In this document: in pieces, positions 44,801 to 56,100 of the stretch | How the letters are laid out: each line of letters opens with the position of its first letter | How positions within the stretch are numbered: position 1 is the first letter of the stretch | Assembly: GCA_009746045.1 (NCBI GenBank) | Contig: RPFO01000938.1 | Span: 192,001 to 256,000 of the forward strand | Direction: 5' to 3' | Length of the DNA stretch: 64,000 nucleotides | Source: Mesostigma viride | Lineage: Eukaryota; Streptophyta; Mesostigmatophyceae; Mesostigmatales; Mesostigmataceae | Notes under the pieces: model-generated | Database searches by the model: none | Seen by the model: only the letters and a program-made list of their open reading frames with translations | What the model was told of the DNA's origin: nothing | Made by a program: the position numbers and the translations under genes

Positions 44801-47800
44801 CACAGTTTCCAGGCATGAGCAACGAGCACCATGAGCACACGAGCTCCACCAGCAACAGCCACGTGCGAGACGACATTCCACGATACCAATATGGGTTGGA
44901 TCTTCTGGATTTCAGGACTGCGCTGGTTGTCTGATTGATATATCTGCCCGCGCGTGTAATTATTTTATAGGCGCATGCAACCCGTCATGTGATGATTTGA
45001 TCAACGCATGCAGCGATATTAGTAGGAACATGTAGGCATGTAGTGATATTAGTAGGAACATGTAGTATAGCATGTAGCGATATTAGTAGGAACATATAGT
45101 ATAGCATGTAGCGATATTAGTAGGAACATGTAGTATAGCATGTAGCGGTATTAGTAGGAACATGTAGGCATGTCGTGATATTAGTAGGAACATATAGTAT
45201 AGCATGTAGCGATATTCGTAGGAACATGTAGTATAGCATGTAGCGGTATTAGTAGGAAGGAACCATGCAAGCAACTCTTGCCGCGCCAACCTCATCCTGC
45301 AGCCTCTCCGCGCGCTCCTTCTCGCGGTCGGCACGGTCTCTCTCCTGTCGCGCCTTTTTCTGCACGATAGAAATAGACGAGGGCGCTCACATATGACAAC
45401 GCGCCGTGTATTAATGCATGCGCACACATAGTACAACATCAGATACTCCCAGCAGGGCAAAAGGGCATTGGTTGCTACCACACGTCAGCGCTAGGGAGCG
45501 GTGATTTGCGAGCCAAGCAGTTGATCCCTGTTCTGTACCGTAAAGGCCCACAGCAGTCGGTCAATCCAGCATGAATATTGGGGCATGGGATCCCATGACC
45601 AGCATACAATGGATCAAAATCCCCCGCAACTTTCAGCATGCTTTCATCATACACGTGCAGGCTGACACGAGATCCAGGGCTATACTTGTGTGTGTGTGAG
45701 TGTTTGTTAAGCCTGGTGGGCAGGATGGATGCCCCCAAGTAGAACTTCGCTGTGATAGGGATCCCTTGCAATCGTACTTAGCCCCTTGAGGCCTAGCCCC
45801 CCCATTAATGAATCCATTAGACCAGCTCGTGCTCCGGGGCAGTTAAAGTTATACCAACCCGTCGGGGAGTCAAGGCCCACCAACTGCTTCATTTCCTGCA
45901 CACACGTACTTCCCCAGGAGCACACAACACGACGCTGTGCTTCACGACATTCAAATAATCGCAATGACGGAGAATGCTTTTATCATTTAACCATGAACAG
46001 GGAGCATGAGGAGACCATGCCCTGGCCCACAAGTACTGGCCTAGCGGTCAGCGAGGAATAACCCTCCAGCAGGCAACTAACCCTCACGCAGGGAACTGAC
46101 CCTGCATCTTTTGTGGTACCAAATTAGCGGCACGGAGTAAGGGGACCAAATAGCATCAGTGGCATTGACCTAATCAGTGATTTGTGACATTAACCTAATA
46201 GCACCCGAAACCCACCCACCTTGTGTTCAGCAATCTCCTCGTTCAGGTTCTCCATCTCGCGCTTCTTGGCCCGCTCCTGTACCAACACCCACAAGGCGGG
46301 CAGGAAAAGACAGCTAAGCGCAGGCACCGGCCCAGAAATAACAGCGTGCATACTTCCATGGCAAGGCTGATCATGCTTCCAGCCGCGACATCGCAAGGTG
46401 CATCATACTCTCTTCCACCCACGTTATTGCCATGGTCTTGAGCGTCCATCACTGCCCCAAGCGCTCCCTACAACTATCCATGTGCCCCTAGAAATAACCA
46501 ACAGGGTTAAGATATTAGAACTAGATATGAATGCACAGCATGAATGCGCATCGATGCCATGGACTCCCTCGGTAAAGGACTGTCCCGCTGGTCATAGGAA
46601 CGATACTTGAGCTCGCTATTCCTTGGTCAGTACCAATCCACGCTACCTGGCGGTAAGCACCCATCCACGCTACCTGGCAAACATCCCCCCCCACTCGTGG
46701 CTGTTACACCATGCACTTGCACACAACACTTGCCCCCTTTGACATAAGAGTTGTCATCCCCAATCGCAAACTGGTAGGCATTCTGCCGGTTCTCCGCAAG
46801 AACACTCGTATGACAGTGGCATTATGACAACAGTGCGAGTCACACCATCGCAAACAGCAACGTTGAAAAGTTGACAGCAGCAACCTTGACGTGACACCAT
46901 GGCAGCCACACGTCCACCAACCCCTCTCACCAGATCCTCCTCCCGCTGCTTGACCTCGCGCTCCACCCTCGCCTCGAAAGCCGCGCTGTCACCCGCCAGG
47001 CTGAAGGGGGGCGTTACTGCGGGGATGTTGGCGCCCCGCCCCCCCGCGGGTTGGGGCACCTCGTACTGGGGGTGGCGGCGGGACATGTGCTCATTCTGGG
47101 GTGGGGGAGTAGGAAAGAGAGGAGGGATGCGGCGTGGGGGTTGGGGGGAGGGGGAAGGTAGTTACAAGCCGAACTAGCGAAGGATAGTCAGGGTAGAATG
47201 CAAGTCATCAAGGGTCTGGGGTATGCACATCTGTCTCTGTTATGGGGATGGAGGTACACGTGTCTCTGTTATGGGGATGGAGGTACATGTGCCTCTGTTA
47301 TGGGGGAATGGAGTGGGGGACAGGACAGGAGAGAAAAACGAGAAGAATGAGGGTAGCATAGTGCCAGGGAGCGATTGGCATTGACCATCGCACGTCGGGA
47401 CCAGGAAACAAGAGAGAGGGCAGACACAGCAATTCTTTCGCCATGCTGCATACAGTATAAGAGCGTTCCCTTCCCCCGCGGCCCACGTCCGGGCTTGCGG
47501 AGAGCAGGGGCTGCACGACACAGTGGCTATTCACAGTGGCTATTCACAGCGCATGATGCTAGGCTTTGCGATGGCAACCCCTTGTCTGGGGTTCACTTAC
47601 AATGAACATTACAATGAACATTACCATTACGCTAGGCTTTGCAAAGGCAGCCCCTTCCATAACGGGTCGCTTTGCCCAGCTATAGTTCTAGCGGCTGTCA
47701 CTACAGGTATCCCGGCTCGCGCGTGTCCCTGCCCCTGTATAGTGTATACAAAGCACAAGGCACGGTGGTAAAAACTTGAAGCCAGGTGCATGCCTTTCCA

Positions 47801-48960
47801 AGTCCATCATAGGAGGCATAGGGATGTGTCCTCCAGGAAGGAATGTAGGCAACATCTATGCCGCAGCTAACGCGGCCTACAAACTACCACATTACACACA
47901 AGCCTGACAACAGGCTATATATAGTTTCGCAGTTATCTCTGGCGTTTTCACGGCTTACGCCAGCCACGTTGATCAAAGCTTTTCCTTACTGTTTATGTAT
48001 GCATGCTGGATGCATCTAGCCTTACTATCTAGCCAGGAAATAATGGAAGTATCTAGTCAAGTAGAGCTGGATGCATCTAGACCAACGGATCCATCGCATG
48101 AGCAGCGTCCTATCATATGTGCACTGTGTGGGATCGGAAACAGAGTTCGCGGTGCCACCACCCAAGACTTGCATTGTCATTTGCAATGCCCACATATTTC
48201 ATTGTAAAGCAAAAAGTCATCCCACGGGCACTCACCCGGTAGAGCTCCGACTCGAACACGCGCGCGCACACGGGGCAAGTGAACAAGCTCTGCTCGGGGC
48301 CACCCGCGGTGGCGTTCGCGACGAGGATGCGCAGAGCGCATGGACATAGAAAGGGACCACACGATGTGGCACCCAGCAGTTGGCACATGGTGGTGAAACA
48401 TGAGTACTCTTACAGTATAGCGGATGTACTGGAGTGAACATGCACTGGAAACGTGTAGACGCCAGAATCCCAGCAAGGAAGATAAGTTTTTGCAAGGCAG
48501 CATGTCCTGATGAGGGCATCATGCCGAGAATCGACCCCGTTTTACTCACACACACCGTTCTCTAGCCCATCTTTCTGCTTTTGCCACCTCCAGGTGGGAA
48601 AGGAAATGGGATGAAAACGCCCCACCAGTCGCCCTAGCATACGGAAGCTAGATGCGCCCAACAGCCACCCTCATGACAAGAGTTGTCAACCTATGTCAAC
48701 ATGTTCGCATGTGGACGGTTTACCTCGGTGGGTGCCGCACCCTGGCTCATCTTGGTGCGAAAGAGGATGTCGTAAGTGCGGATGACCTGGGGATGAAGGG
48801 GGGCGGTGATCGATGGGAAAAGGAAGACACAGTTAATACCAACCGACATCGCAGGCATGAAGCCCAGTCATGTCTCCTCAAGAAAGCCAATGTCAGCAGG
48901 CATCCAGGGGTCGACCCTGCGGGGCTGGATAGGTTGGGCCACATGACCATAGGAATGCAT

Positions 48961-49029
<69 letters not shown>

Positions 49030-50250
49030 CCAGGGCACCAACCCGCTTCATGCGCATGTTCTCCTTTGCGATGCTCTGCTTCTCGTCGCGCGTCCACCGG
49101 TACAGCTTCTCCATCGAGCGTGCGTAGTTGCGCGCCACCTCCTCGGCGAGCGCGCGCAGCTCGGCCTCCGCATCCAGGAACGAACGCTCCATGTACAGGC
49201 ACTCGGCCAGCATCTGAGAGAGGCGGAAGATCTTGACAAAGTTGACCTCGGTGAAGTTGCGCGTGTCCTCCGCGCTGATGTCGCCGAAGATGATTGTGTC
49301 AGACGCCTTCTCGAGCGTGTCCAGGTCTGTGAAGGGGGCGGGGGGCGGGGGAACGGGGGACAAGGTTGAGGTGAGGGTCAACGTGGCAATTGTTCCACAA
49401 AATGGAAATACACTCTGAACTACCTTGCGTGCCTGGCAGAGTCGCTGACGGGAGCACTACGAATTAATAATTATATCTCCTAAGGGGCATTCCTTATCAC
49501 TACGAATGCTTTCAACAAAACGGAAATGACATTCTTTTCATCAAGATGGACATGCAAACTCGAAAACGGATTCGAGTAACGCAAACCAGTACCTACCAGC
49601 ATCTGAAACAGGCTAATGCTGCGGGGAAAACCCGCGAATTACAAGGCAACTGGCTACCAACGTCGATGTCGCCATAGCATAACCTACGCGGTCATAGGAT
49701 GTTATTAAACTATGATTTTTTTTTCAAAGGAAAGACCCATGCCGGGCGTCGTTTCCTAGAGCTTTATCCGCAAATTTATGCAGGTTTTATAGCAAATCCA
49801 AATCAGATTAGACATAAATCTAGAAATGAGTACACACTTAGAGATTGATTTGTCGGGGCAACAGCCAAGAGCGTACGCACCTCCTTCGCGGAATACCCTG
49901 TCGACGTCGATACCATGAAGGAGCAGCCAGTCGATCCGTTGCCTCCTGGGCACGAACCGGACTGGCTGAGGTGTAGCGCGCGGAGCCAAGTCTCGTGCTC
50001 TTCCAACAGCCTGGAAGTAACTCTCCCAGCGCCATGTGGTATCAAGACGGCTCGTTACGCCACCGACAACAATATCCACGGATTGCATATGCTCTCGTGG
50101 AACATCTTCCTCGTTCAGAGGGTATGGTAAAGCTGGTGCGACTACGCGATTACGGTGGGCCCAGCGCCTGGCTGGACCGCCACGAACGTCCGGTATATTC
50201 ATGACTTCCAAGCAAGACGGGCTCCGTAATTTATAGCCTGCAAAAGTCAC
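32670..50250 (-). CDS. DZIP1: DZIP1-like zinc-finger ciliary protein (21 exons, complete)
   Basis: Spliced minus-strand exons give about 1,295 residues. Order of parts: an N-terminal DZIP1 motif (RRQRIDWLLLHGIDVDRVF, exon 1); a conserved helical domain (DTLEKASDTIIFGDI ... RLSQMLAECLYMERSFLDAE, exon 2); one C2H2 finger (CPVCARVFESELYR from exon 4, NEHMSRRH from exon 5); a coiled coil over exons 6-17; and an acidic, Arg/Ser/Pro-rich C-terminus in the 1.2-kb exon 19 and exons 20-21. DZIP1/Iguana proteins sit at the basal body and transition zone and are needed for ciliogenesis; vertebrate members also affect Hedgehog signalling. A cilium-base role here is inferred. The start could be 50250 or 50202. 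The stop is TAA at 32670-32672. The long acidic tail may be lineage-specific. Confidence 0.85.
34435..34553. repeat. ~62-bp direct duplication in DZIP1 intron 19
   Basis: CACCCCTAAGTCCAAACTGT through AAATAAGCAACGAGGC is present twice back to back, with one C/T difference. Confidence 0.85.
39383..39510. repeat. GGCAAGCAAAA tandem repeat next to the DZIP1 exon 14 acceptor
   Basis: About twelve copies of an 11-bp unit (GGCAAGCAAAA). It starts 8 bp from the exon 14 acceptor, and the unit resembles the acceptor-flanking GGCAGGCAAGC, so it may have grown from it. Confidence 0.9.
39895..40224. repeat. 55-bp tandem repeat, 6 copies, in DZIP1 intron 13
   Basis: GGTAAACGGTGTTGATTGAT recurs every 55 bp (ACGGT at 39901, 39956, 40011, 40066, 40121 and 40176), with 1-3 differences per copy. 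Confidence 0.92.
41645..41738. repeat. (GGGT)n microsatellite touching the DZIP1 exon 12 acceptor
   Basis: About 23 copies of GGGT start about 10 bp outside exon 12, where they form the minus-strand pyrimidine tract (CCCA)n before the AAAG acceptor. The G-runs could form a G-quadruplex. Confidence 0.93.
42628..42794. repeat. Polypyrimidine (CCCCT)n tract in DZIP1 intron 10
   Basis: About 165 bp of pure C/T on the plus strand, mainly CCCCT units, about 35 bp from the exon 10 donor. It is a mirror-repeat, triplex-prone sequence. Confidence 0.93.
43680..44170. repeat. 71-bp tandem repeat, 7 near-identical copies, in DZIP1 intron 8
   Basis: ACCATGACAGCCCTATCCCC recurs at 43680, 43751, 43822, 43893, 43964, 44035 and 44106. 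Copies differ almost only at one base (GCTCCCGCT or GCTCCAGCT), so the array expanded recently or is homogenised. Confidence 0.95.
45010..45260. repeat. ~37-bp AT-rich tandem repeat in DZIP1 intron 7
   Basis: GATATTAGTAGGAACATGTA with AGTATAGCATGTAGC recurs about seven times, with variants lacking the AGTATAGC part. It ends about 30 bp from the exon 7 donor. Confidence 0.88.
46931..50250 (-). other. DZIP1: DZIP1 exons 1-5 (N-terminal domain and zinc finger)
   Basis: Exons: 1 49881-50250 (or from 50202), 2 49043-49326, 3 48724-48786, 4 48236-48289, 5 46931-47095. Phases agree. Exon 1 joins exon 2 as VFREG/DLDTLEKASD. Exon 3 reads VIRTYDILFRTKMSQGA. Exon 4 has a weak pyrimidine tract, but its acceptor is the only in-phase one found. 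The intron at 47096-48235 splits the C2H2 finger between its Cys pair and its His pair. Confidence 0.82.
48964..49025. repeat. (CA)n microsatellite in DZIP1 intron 2
   Basis: About 31 CA units, 18 bp from the exon 2 donor. Confidence 0.95.
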
Positions 50251-50882
50251 AAAGTGCTAGAAAACACTACATCTAGCCATTTCTATCCGCGTTCCCGTGC
50301 TCAGCAAGGGAAGTAAGCTTTTAATTCATTTTCCAACGTTCCTTCGTCGGGAAGTTAATCCATCAAGCTGCCGTTGGCAACGCAGGAATGTGGAATTCGT
50401 AAGTAACGAAACTTAACCATATTTCAAACGTAAACGGCCTTGTCCGTGACGCCCGGAAAAACATGGTCAAGTCGAGAGCAAAATACGTAGGAAATCCGAG
50501 CTTTGTTGGCGCGGCGCAACTGACTGCCAACTGCCTAGTACCAAGTACCAACCTGTGGCCGTTTAATTTTCAAGATAAGGGGCATCTGTCAGAAGTTAAT
50601 GTACTTTGTAGGAATCTGCTGGGTTCGGTTGTCGTCAGTCGTCAGTCGTCACCCAGAAGCTGATATTCCGGTGCTCCGAGCTGACGGACGTCACAGGCCT
50701 GCGCGTGCTTTGGCACAATCACGGCAATAATGGCCAAGGACCTTTTTTAAGAAGGGAAGCACGCCAAACGTCGCGTTGTCGCGAGTCACGAAAGGAATTT
50801 ACGGTTTACCAGCTTCGGCGTTGCAGCTGCCTTAGTTTCGCAACGATTCCCCTGTGTCGTTGTCACCAAGCTGCAAACAGTC
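50251..50882. promoter_or_regulatory. Divergent promoter region between DZIP1 and GRXS16-like genes
   Basis: The two start codons face away from each other across about 630 bp (680 if DZIP1 starts at 50202). Both promoters and 5' leaders must fit here. I see no clear TATA box, no transposon and no tandem repeat, in contrast to the rest of the window. Which bases belong to which promoter cannot be told from sequence alone. Confidence 0.45.
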
Positions 50883-52855
50883 ATGGCTTACCTTGTTCGT
50901 GGGGCCGTGAACGCGGTGGTGGCCAGCAATTCAGCCGTAACCGGAGTGGTTGCAATGCAATGCAATGTGCCACTTGTAAACTCGTCTGGACAGCGCAAGT
51001 CGAGCATCCCCGTTTCTCAGATGCGGTCCCTGTCCCATGGCCAATGCTCTGGAAAGATTCGAGCCTCGAGCTCCCGACCTCTTAACAAAGTCGTTCGTGC
51101 CACCGCAGAGCCCGCTGCGGACGTCGTGCCGGCCCTCGCCGATGTTCCTCTTGTTTCCGTCAAGGAACAGATGGCTGGTCCGAGCTCGTGGAAAATACCC
51201 CCACTGCCTGGCATCTACGCCATTTACAATGACAAGAAGGAGCTTCAGTACATTGGGCTGTCGCGGAAGGTAACCAAATATTCAAAGGCCTTTCCCTCCT
51301 CGTCGCATTTTTGCACATTGCGATGCAACCAGGGCAAGTGAATTCGAATTCCCTTTTCCTTCCGTTGCAGGAGAATCTCTGTCAGCTTTGAAAAAGCATG
51401 TAGCTCGACTTGTGGTGAAACGATGACAACATGTCAGTCCTTTGTAGTGCCGGCGACTGAGTTGTCATATATGCGCCTCCTTGCTGAATGCAGCTGTCCT
51501 CGAGCATCCAGGCGCATGCTGAGGACGTCCCAGATCAATGCATCTATGTCAAGGCTGTTCCTGTCCAAGTGGCTACGCGCACTGGACTTCAGGATGCGTG
51601 GAAGGTCTGGGTACAGCAGCATTGTAAGTCGAAATTACCATGTGTGTTGCTCTCCTTCTGCCCCAGACTCAGGATGGAGTGCACGTCCTACAGGCTGTCC
51701 TGCTATTTACGTAGTGATAATGCAAAGTCATGTATACAGTGGCTCGTGTTTACATAGAACAGGTTGTCCCTCACTGTCCAGGGGTAGCTACCTGATAGTA
51801 TTCGTTGTTTCAGTAATACTATGGTTTGTGTAGTCTTGTCATCCTAGTCACTCCAAAGCTTCCGGGGACAACATGGTAAATGCTGCTCTGCACTATGTGC
51901 CTCTCATGTTATGCATGCTATTGCCCATCGTATTCTAGCATCGAGACACAGTCACGTGCTTATTAATCAATAATTCTAGCATCCAGCAGAACACTTGCAA
52001 CCATCGACGGAACCAATTCACAAGCAAAAAAATGGTGGGCCGCCTCCGGCCTCTTTTTCCCTGCCCATACCCAACTTATCCCTGTCTGGCCTTGTGCGCC
52101 ACTTCATGTGCACTGCAAGGCTTGTGAACATGGACAGAAGGACCGTGGGGCTCGTCTATTAGCGGTCGCTGGACGCCTTCCGTTCTTACAAGACTTGTTG
52201 CATGACATGCACTTCTCCTCGATTCCCACGCACCCTGCGTGGACAGCGGATGCTTCCTCTCTGATGCAAGGCCATTCCGAAAGCGTGGCCAATGGCCATT
52301 TCGTGGCAATAAGAAACCTTTCAAAGAACCCAACCTATTGGATTTCAACCTATGAAATTGAATAATATGCTGAATAATGAAAACTAATTTTAACAATGCC
52401 GGATTACCCATCATTGGCCTGCCCCTGCCCCTGCCCCTCCCCAGTGGATGCGGCGGGCGATGTCCCCCCCGGAAACGTATCTGGCAACAAGACGTGGACG
52501 GAGCGCAAGCCCAAGGCGACCAAGGCGGACATCCGCCTCACGCCCGGCAACAACAAGCAGCTGACCGTGTCCATGGACCAGCTGCTCGACAAGCTGGTCA
52601 AGGACATCAAGGTGAGGGGGTAGGCAACGGATTTGTCTGTGGAAGAGTGGAGGGTTGGGCAACGGTTTTGTGTGTGGAAGGGTGGGGGGTTTGGCGATGG
52701 TTTTGTCTGTGGACAGGTGGGGCGGAGGACTAGACACGGGTGCTGGTCGGATGCGGTGGAGTCTGTCCATGCGCAATAAGTTGGTCAAGGACATCACGGT
52801 GACGGTGGGGTGGGCAAGGGGTTTATGTGCTGCGGGGGGATGGGGGTGTGGGTGT

Positions 52856-52888
<33 letters not shown>

Positions 52889-54382
52889 GGGCCGACAGAT
52901 GCTGGCAAGGCGCTGTGAAATGCTCATATGTTTTGATGTTTTGATAAGTGAGTTTGGGTTGGTTGTGGCATGTGCGGCAGTTGTGAGTTCTTATTAGTGT
53001 TGCTGCCCAGGGCGTGCTGGCACCCTGGTAGGCGGCTGAGGTGACGACCAGGTATTTCCCAGCGTGCCGCACTGGTTTCTCTCATGTCTTTTTTATTTGA
53101 ACAGGATTTGAGGTTCCTGTTTTCCCGGCATAATACATCCTTCCACTTCTCATGTGCTAGATGTCATGACATGTGTGTGTGAGTGCAGAACCAGGGTACT
53201 GATGGATTTTTAAGATCACAGTGCCATGGAATATGGATAGCGTGCAACCTTGGAAAACCTTGTTGAAAGTGGAGTACCTCGATGACCATCATGAAAGTAG
53301 GACGTGATACATGGGGGTTGACCCACCTGTCTGGCTGGTCGCTGCCCACAAGGGGAGTCACGCGATGGGGCTAACGTGTGCACGCACGCGTGATCAGAGA
53401 TGCGCCTAAGTAGAGATAACGAGCAAGGATGCCATGACGATGCGCCGCAAGTGCTTGCATTCCTCAAGCAAGGTTAGGTGGCTACTTGAGATTGTAACCA
53501 CCTAAACAAAGATAGCTGGGTAGCAACGACGGAAACATCCGTGCCTACCGCAGGTGCTGGCGGTCATCAACGGCATAGGTGTCGAGAGTGTGCTAACTTA
53601 TAAGCAATTATGGCAATATATGTGTGCCTCAGGTGCTGGCGTTCATCAAGGGCTCCCGCACCGCGCCGCAGTGCGGCTTCTCGGCCAAGGTGGTGTCCAT
53701 CCTGAACGAGCTCAAGGCGGACTATGAGACTTGTGACGTGCTGGACGAGGACCACAACCCAGGGCTGAGGGAGGCCATCAAGGTCTACTCCAGCTGGCCC
53801 ACCATCCCCCAGGTAAGGAGATGAGGGGGCAAGCGGGAAGGGGCAAGCCACCAATGTAAGGCCGTTAAAGTCTACTCCGCAAAGCCCACCATCTTGCAGG
53901 TAAGGAAAAATGCCACGATTCCTCAAGCAAGACATGAGTGAGAGTGGACACATGAGGGGGGGAAGGGAGTGGAAAAAGTAAAGGGCAAAAAGGAATTAGG
54001 GTCAAGTGCATAAACTAAGGCGAATGGTGGAGGCACTGCCCGCTGCCCTGTGGATATTCACGACGCCACAAGAGGGCTGTAGCGTTAGGATCCGGCGCAT
54101 GGCTTGGTATGGATCAGGCAGGGCGAGGCATTGGCTAGGACCAGGCCGGCACGAGGCACATGGCTTGGTCTGGATCAGGCAGGGCGAGGCATTGGCTAGG
54201 ACCAGGCCGGCACGAGGCACATGGCTTGGTCTGGATCAGGCAGGGCGAGGCATTGGCTAGGACCAGGCCGGCACGAGGCACATGGCTTGGTATGGATGAG
54301 GAAGGGGGAGGCGTTGGCTAGGATCAGGCCGGCACGAGGCTCATAGCTTGGTATTGTAATAACAAATGACAATGATACTATC

Positions 54383-54440
<58 letters not shown>

Positions 54441-55090
54441 GTACTAGGTGGTTTAGGTTTGGGTATTTATCCACAGTGCCAGATGCATGTGGTGGGAACG
54501 AGCCCTGGTCAATCTCGTGGATGCCACCATCAACCCTGTTAGTATCCTTTCCTGGGTACTGTTCCAGTTTACTTTGACGCCTAGCATTGTATGTGAGTCA
54601 ACTTGCTCTGGCTTTCCTGCCTAGCTTCCCCAACATGCAGCGGCAGCACATAGATAGGAGCGGGCCAGTGGTTTTATCGCGATGCCCAGCTTGATAGTGC
54701 TCATAAGCAGCTGAAACGGGCATGAACGCTGGTACACTGTTTTTTCAATTACCATACTTTCTTCGGTACTCGTTGATGTTTAAACAAAACAGTGAGCGGC
54801 ACACAGATGAGAGTCATGATAGGATGGCCCTACAGGAGGATTTGGTTTCTATCCATGTCTCTGCTGGTCATCTGACGCCCCTGCCTGGTTAGAGCCTTGA
54901 CTGCTGGTCTTGGACGATCGGCATGAGTATCATGGCATCCGCACGTCGCTCAGTTGTAAGGAACTGACGTTGGGTTGCCCTCTGTTGTCATCTGCAGGTT
55001 TACGTCAATGGGGAGTTTGTGGGTGGGGCCGACATCATGGTGGAGATGTACGAATCTGGTGAGCTGAAGAAGCTGCTGTCCAAGGCCTAG
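50883..55090 (+). CDS. GRXS16: Plastid monothiol glutaredoxin with GIY-YIG domain (GRXS16-like)
   Basis: Five exons: 50883-51269, 51494-51623, 52445-52611, 53633-53812, 54998-55090, all in phase, giving 318 residues. Residues 1-~95 are Ser/Arg/Val-rich and fit a chloroplast transit peptide plus linker. Residues 110-~175 are the GIY-YIG-like domain, with GIY at 110-112 and YIG at 123-125. A linker with [20 protein letters not shown] leads into a CGFS glutaredoxin domain (~220-318) with active-site CGFS at 242-245, then WPTIPQ and [13 protein letters not shown]. In plants this fusion is GRXS16: the CGFS domain binds [2Fe-2S] with glutathione and the N-terminal domain has reported nuclease activity and a regulatory disulfide. 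A cysteine in exon 2 (DQCIYVK) sits where the plant disulfide cysteine lies. An AATAAA lies at 55229. Confidence 0.92.
52853..52889. repeat. Poly-G run in GRXS16 intron 3
   Basis: About 35 G with one A near the end; its length is likely to be uncertain in any assembly. Confidence 0.9.
54085..54350. repeat. ~61-bp tandem repeat (about 4.5 copies) in GRXS16 intron 4
   Basis: CATGGCTTGGTCTGGATCAG and CATTGGCTAGGACCAGGCCG alternate with a 61-bp period; the inner copies are identical and the outer ones have diverged. Confidence 0.9.
54379..54437. repeat. (AAT)n microsatellite in GRXS16 intron 4
   Basis: About 19 AAT units directly after the 61-bp array. A shorter (AAT)n tract lies at 19228-19278 in SWEETIE intron 4. 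Confidence 0.93.
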
Positions 55091-55374
55091 GCTGACTGGA
55101 CAGAAGCCCATGGCACATGGGCATAAAAACCCAAACCCTGGTAATGACTGACCTCCATTGGTTTGACGCAAGTGGTCGGTGTAGGCCTATCCTGCCTACT
55201 CCCGGCTGTTGCTTATCAGTTTTGTCAGAATAAACTGTTTTTTTGGCGTTGTTGTTGGGGCACATGTTTAGCAGAAAAGATACGCAGACATTTCCGTAAT
55301 TTCTGTGCCCATCGGTCCTGTAGCTTGACATGGTGCTGTAAGTAGGTAAGTACTTGCGTGTCATGCGCATAATT
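55091..55374 (+). other. 3' flank of the GRXS16-like gene
   Basis: Probable 3' untranslated region. It contains AATAAA at 55229-55234 and TGTAA at about 55337. No gene is recognised. The retrotransposon tail begins right after it, at about 55370. Confidence 0.45.
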
Positions 55375-55770
55375 AATTAATTAAACTCGTGCTCCCGTTG
55401 GGGAGTCACGGAGCACCGAAGTGCTTTTAATCCCTGCATGTGCACAACAGGAAGAAAGGGCAGAGACCCCCTTTCTCCTTCATGCCAGAGGCATGCCACA
55501 GCGGCAATCGGACACGCCATAGACGATCCGGCAAGTGCTGTGGGTGCAATAAGACCCATGTGTGAGCATATCATCAGTAAAAAGTAGCGTGGGCAAGTAA
55601 TCTGATCATAGCCAGGACGTAGCATGGCTGTACAAGGGCTAAGCTGAGGCTATGGCTGGTTGTGTACCGTGTGTTAGCGGTGCACGTGACTAGGTATGGT
55701 GGCACAGCTAGGCAAACATTCTAGGCATGGCTGCCATGGCGGCAGTGACTACTTGGATACAAGCTATGGC
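55370..55770 (-). repeat. Retrotransposon 3'-end copy, minus orientation
   Basis: Starts with (AATT)n, then CTCGTGCTCCCGTTGGGGAG, GTGCTTTTAATCCCTGC and AGGCATGCCACAGC, which is the reverse complement of the blocks at 30690-30895 and 62480-62700. The insertion sits about 280 bp past the GRXS16 stop codon. Confidence 0.6.
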
Positions 55771-55774
55771 TGTT

Positions 55775-56005
55775 ATCAAGCTATTCTAGCCCGCAGGGGC
55801 CGGGCCGGCGTCCACATCTGGTGGTTGATCATCAGGTCCCCGCCCCTCCAGTACACCTTGGGCTTCTGGGGGTCCTGCTTGTGGCGGAGGTATTCCGGCC
55901 ACAGGTCGCGTCGCTGCTGCTGCTGAGCGGGGGTCAGGTCGTCGTCCAGCGTCCAGGTGAGGTCGTGCAACCTCTTGCGACGAGAAAGGAACTACCGCCG
56001 CTTGT
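55775..56005 (-). pseudogene. ORF1 C-terminal fragment
   Basis: On the minus strand this encodes LTWTLDDDLTPAQQQQRRDL followed by WPEYLRHKQDPQKPKVYWRG, matching the end of the intact ORF1 at 58081-59535. It has no start. It ends next to inverted repeats and an (ATTA)n tract at 56101-56120. Confidence 0.7.
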
Positions 56006-56100
56006 CATGCGCATAGGCATGCCACGTCCGGAGTACTATGCTAATCTCATTGCAAAAATAAATGCACATGAGTTTAAACACAGCCAAATGTCGTCTTCAT

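Larger units (their letters stand above)
36095..46276 (-). other. DZIP1: DZIP1 exons 6-18 (coiled coil)
   Basis: Exons: 6 46220-46276, possible micro-exon 45881-45895 (EMKQL), 7 45291-45359, 8 44387-44461, 9 43353-43433, 10 42830-42934, 11 42124-42231, 12 41549-41635, 13 40584-40922, 14 39287-39375, 15 38483-38597, 16 37519-37631, 17 36817-36898, 18 36095-36162. The product is rich in heptads, for example LEVENQDLKRKLSLKAKS and VKRLEDENRRLEGEVEDLEQ in exon 13 and LDKKLREMRDKCAALEDSNE in exon 10. Phases agree at every junction, most being phase 0. Confidence 0.8.
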
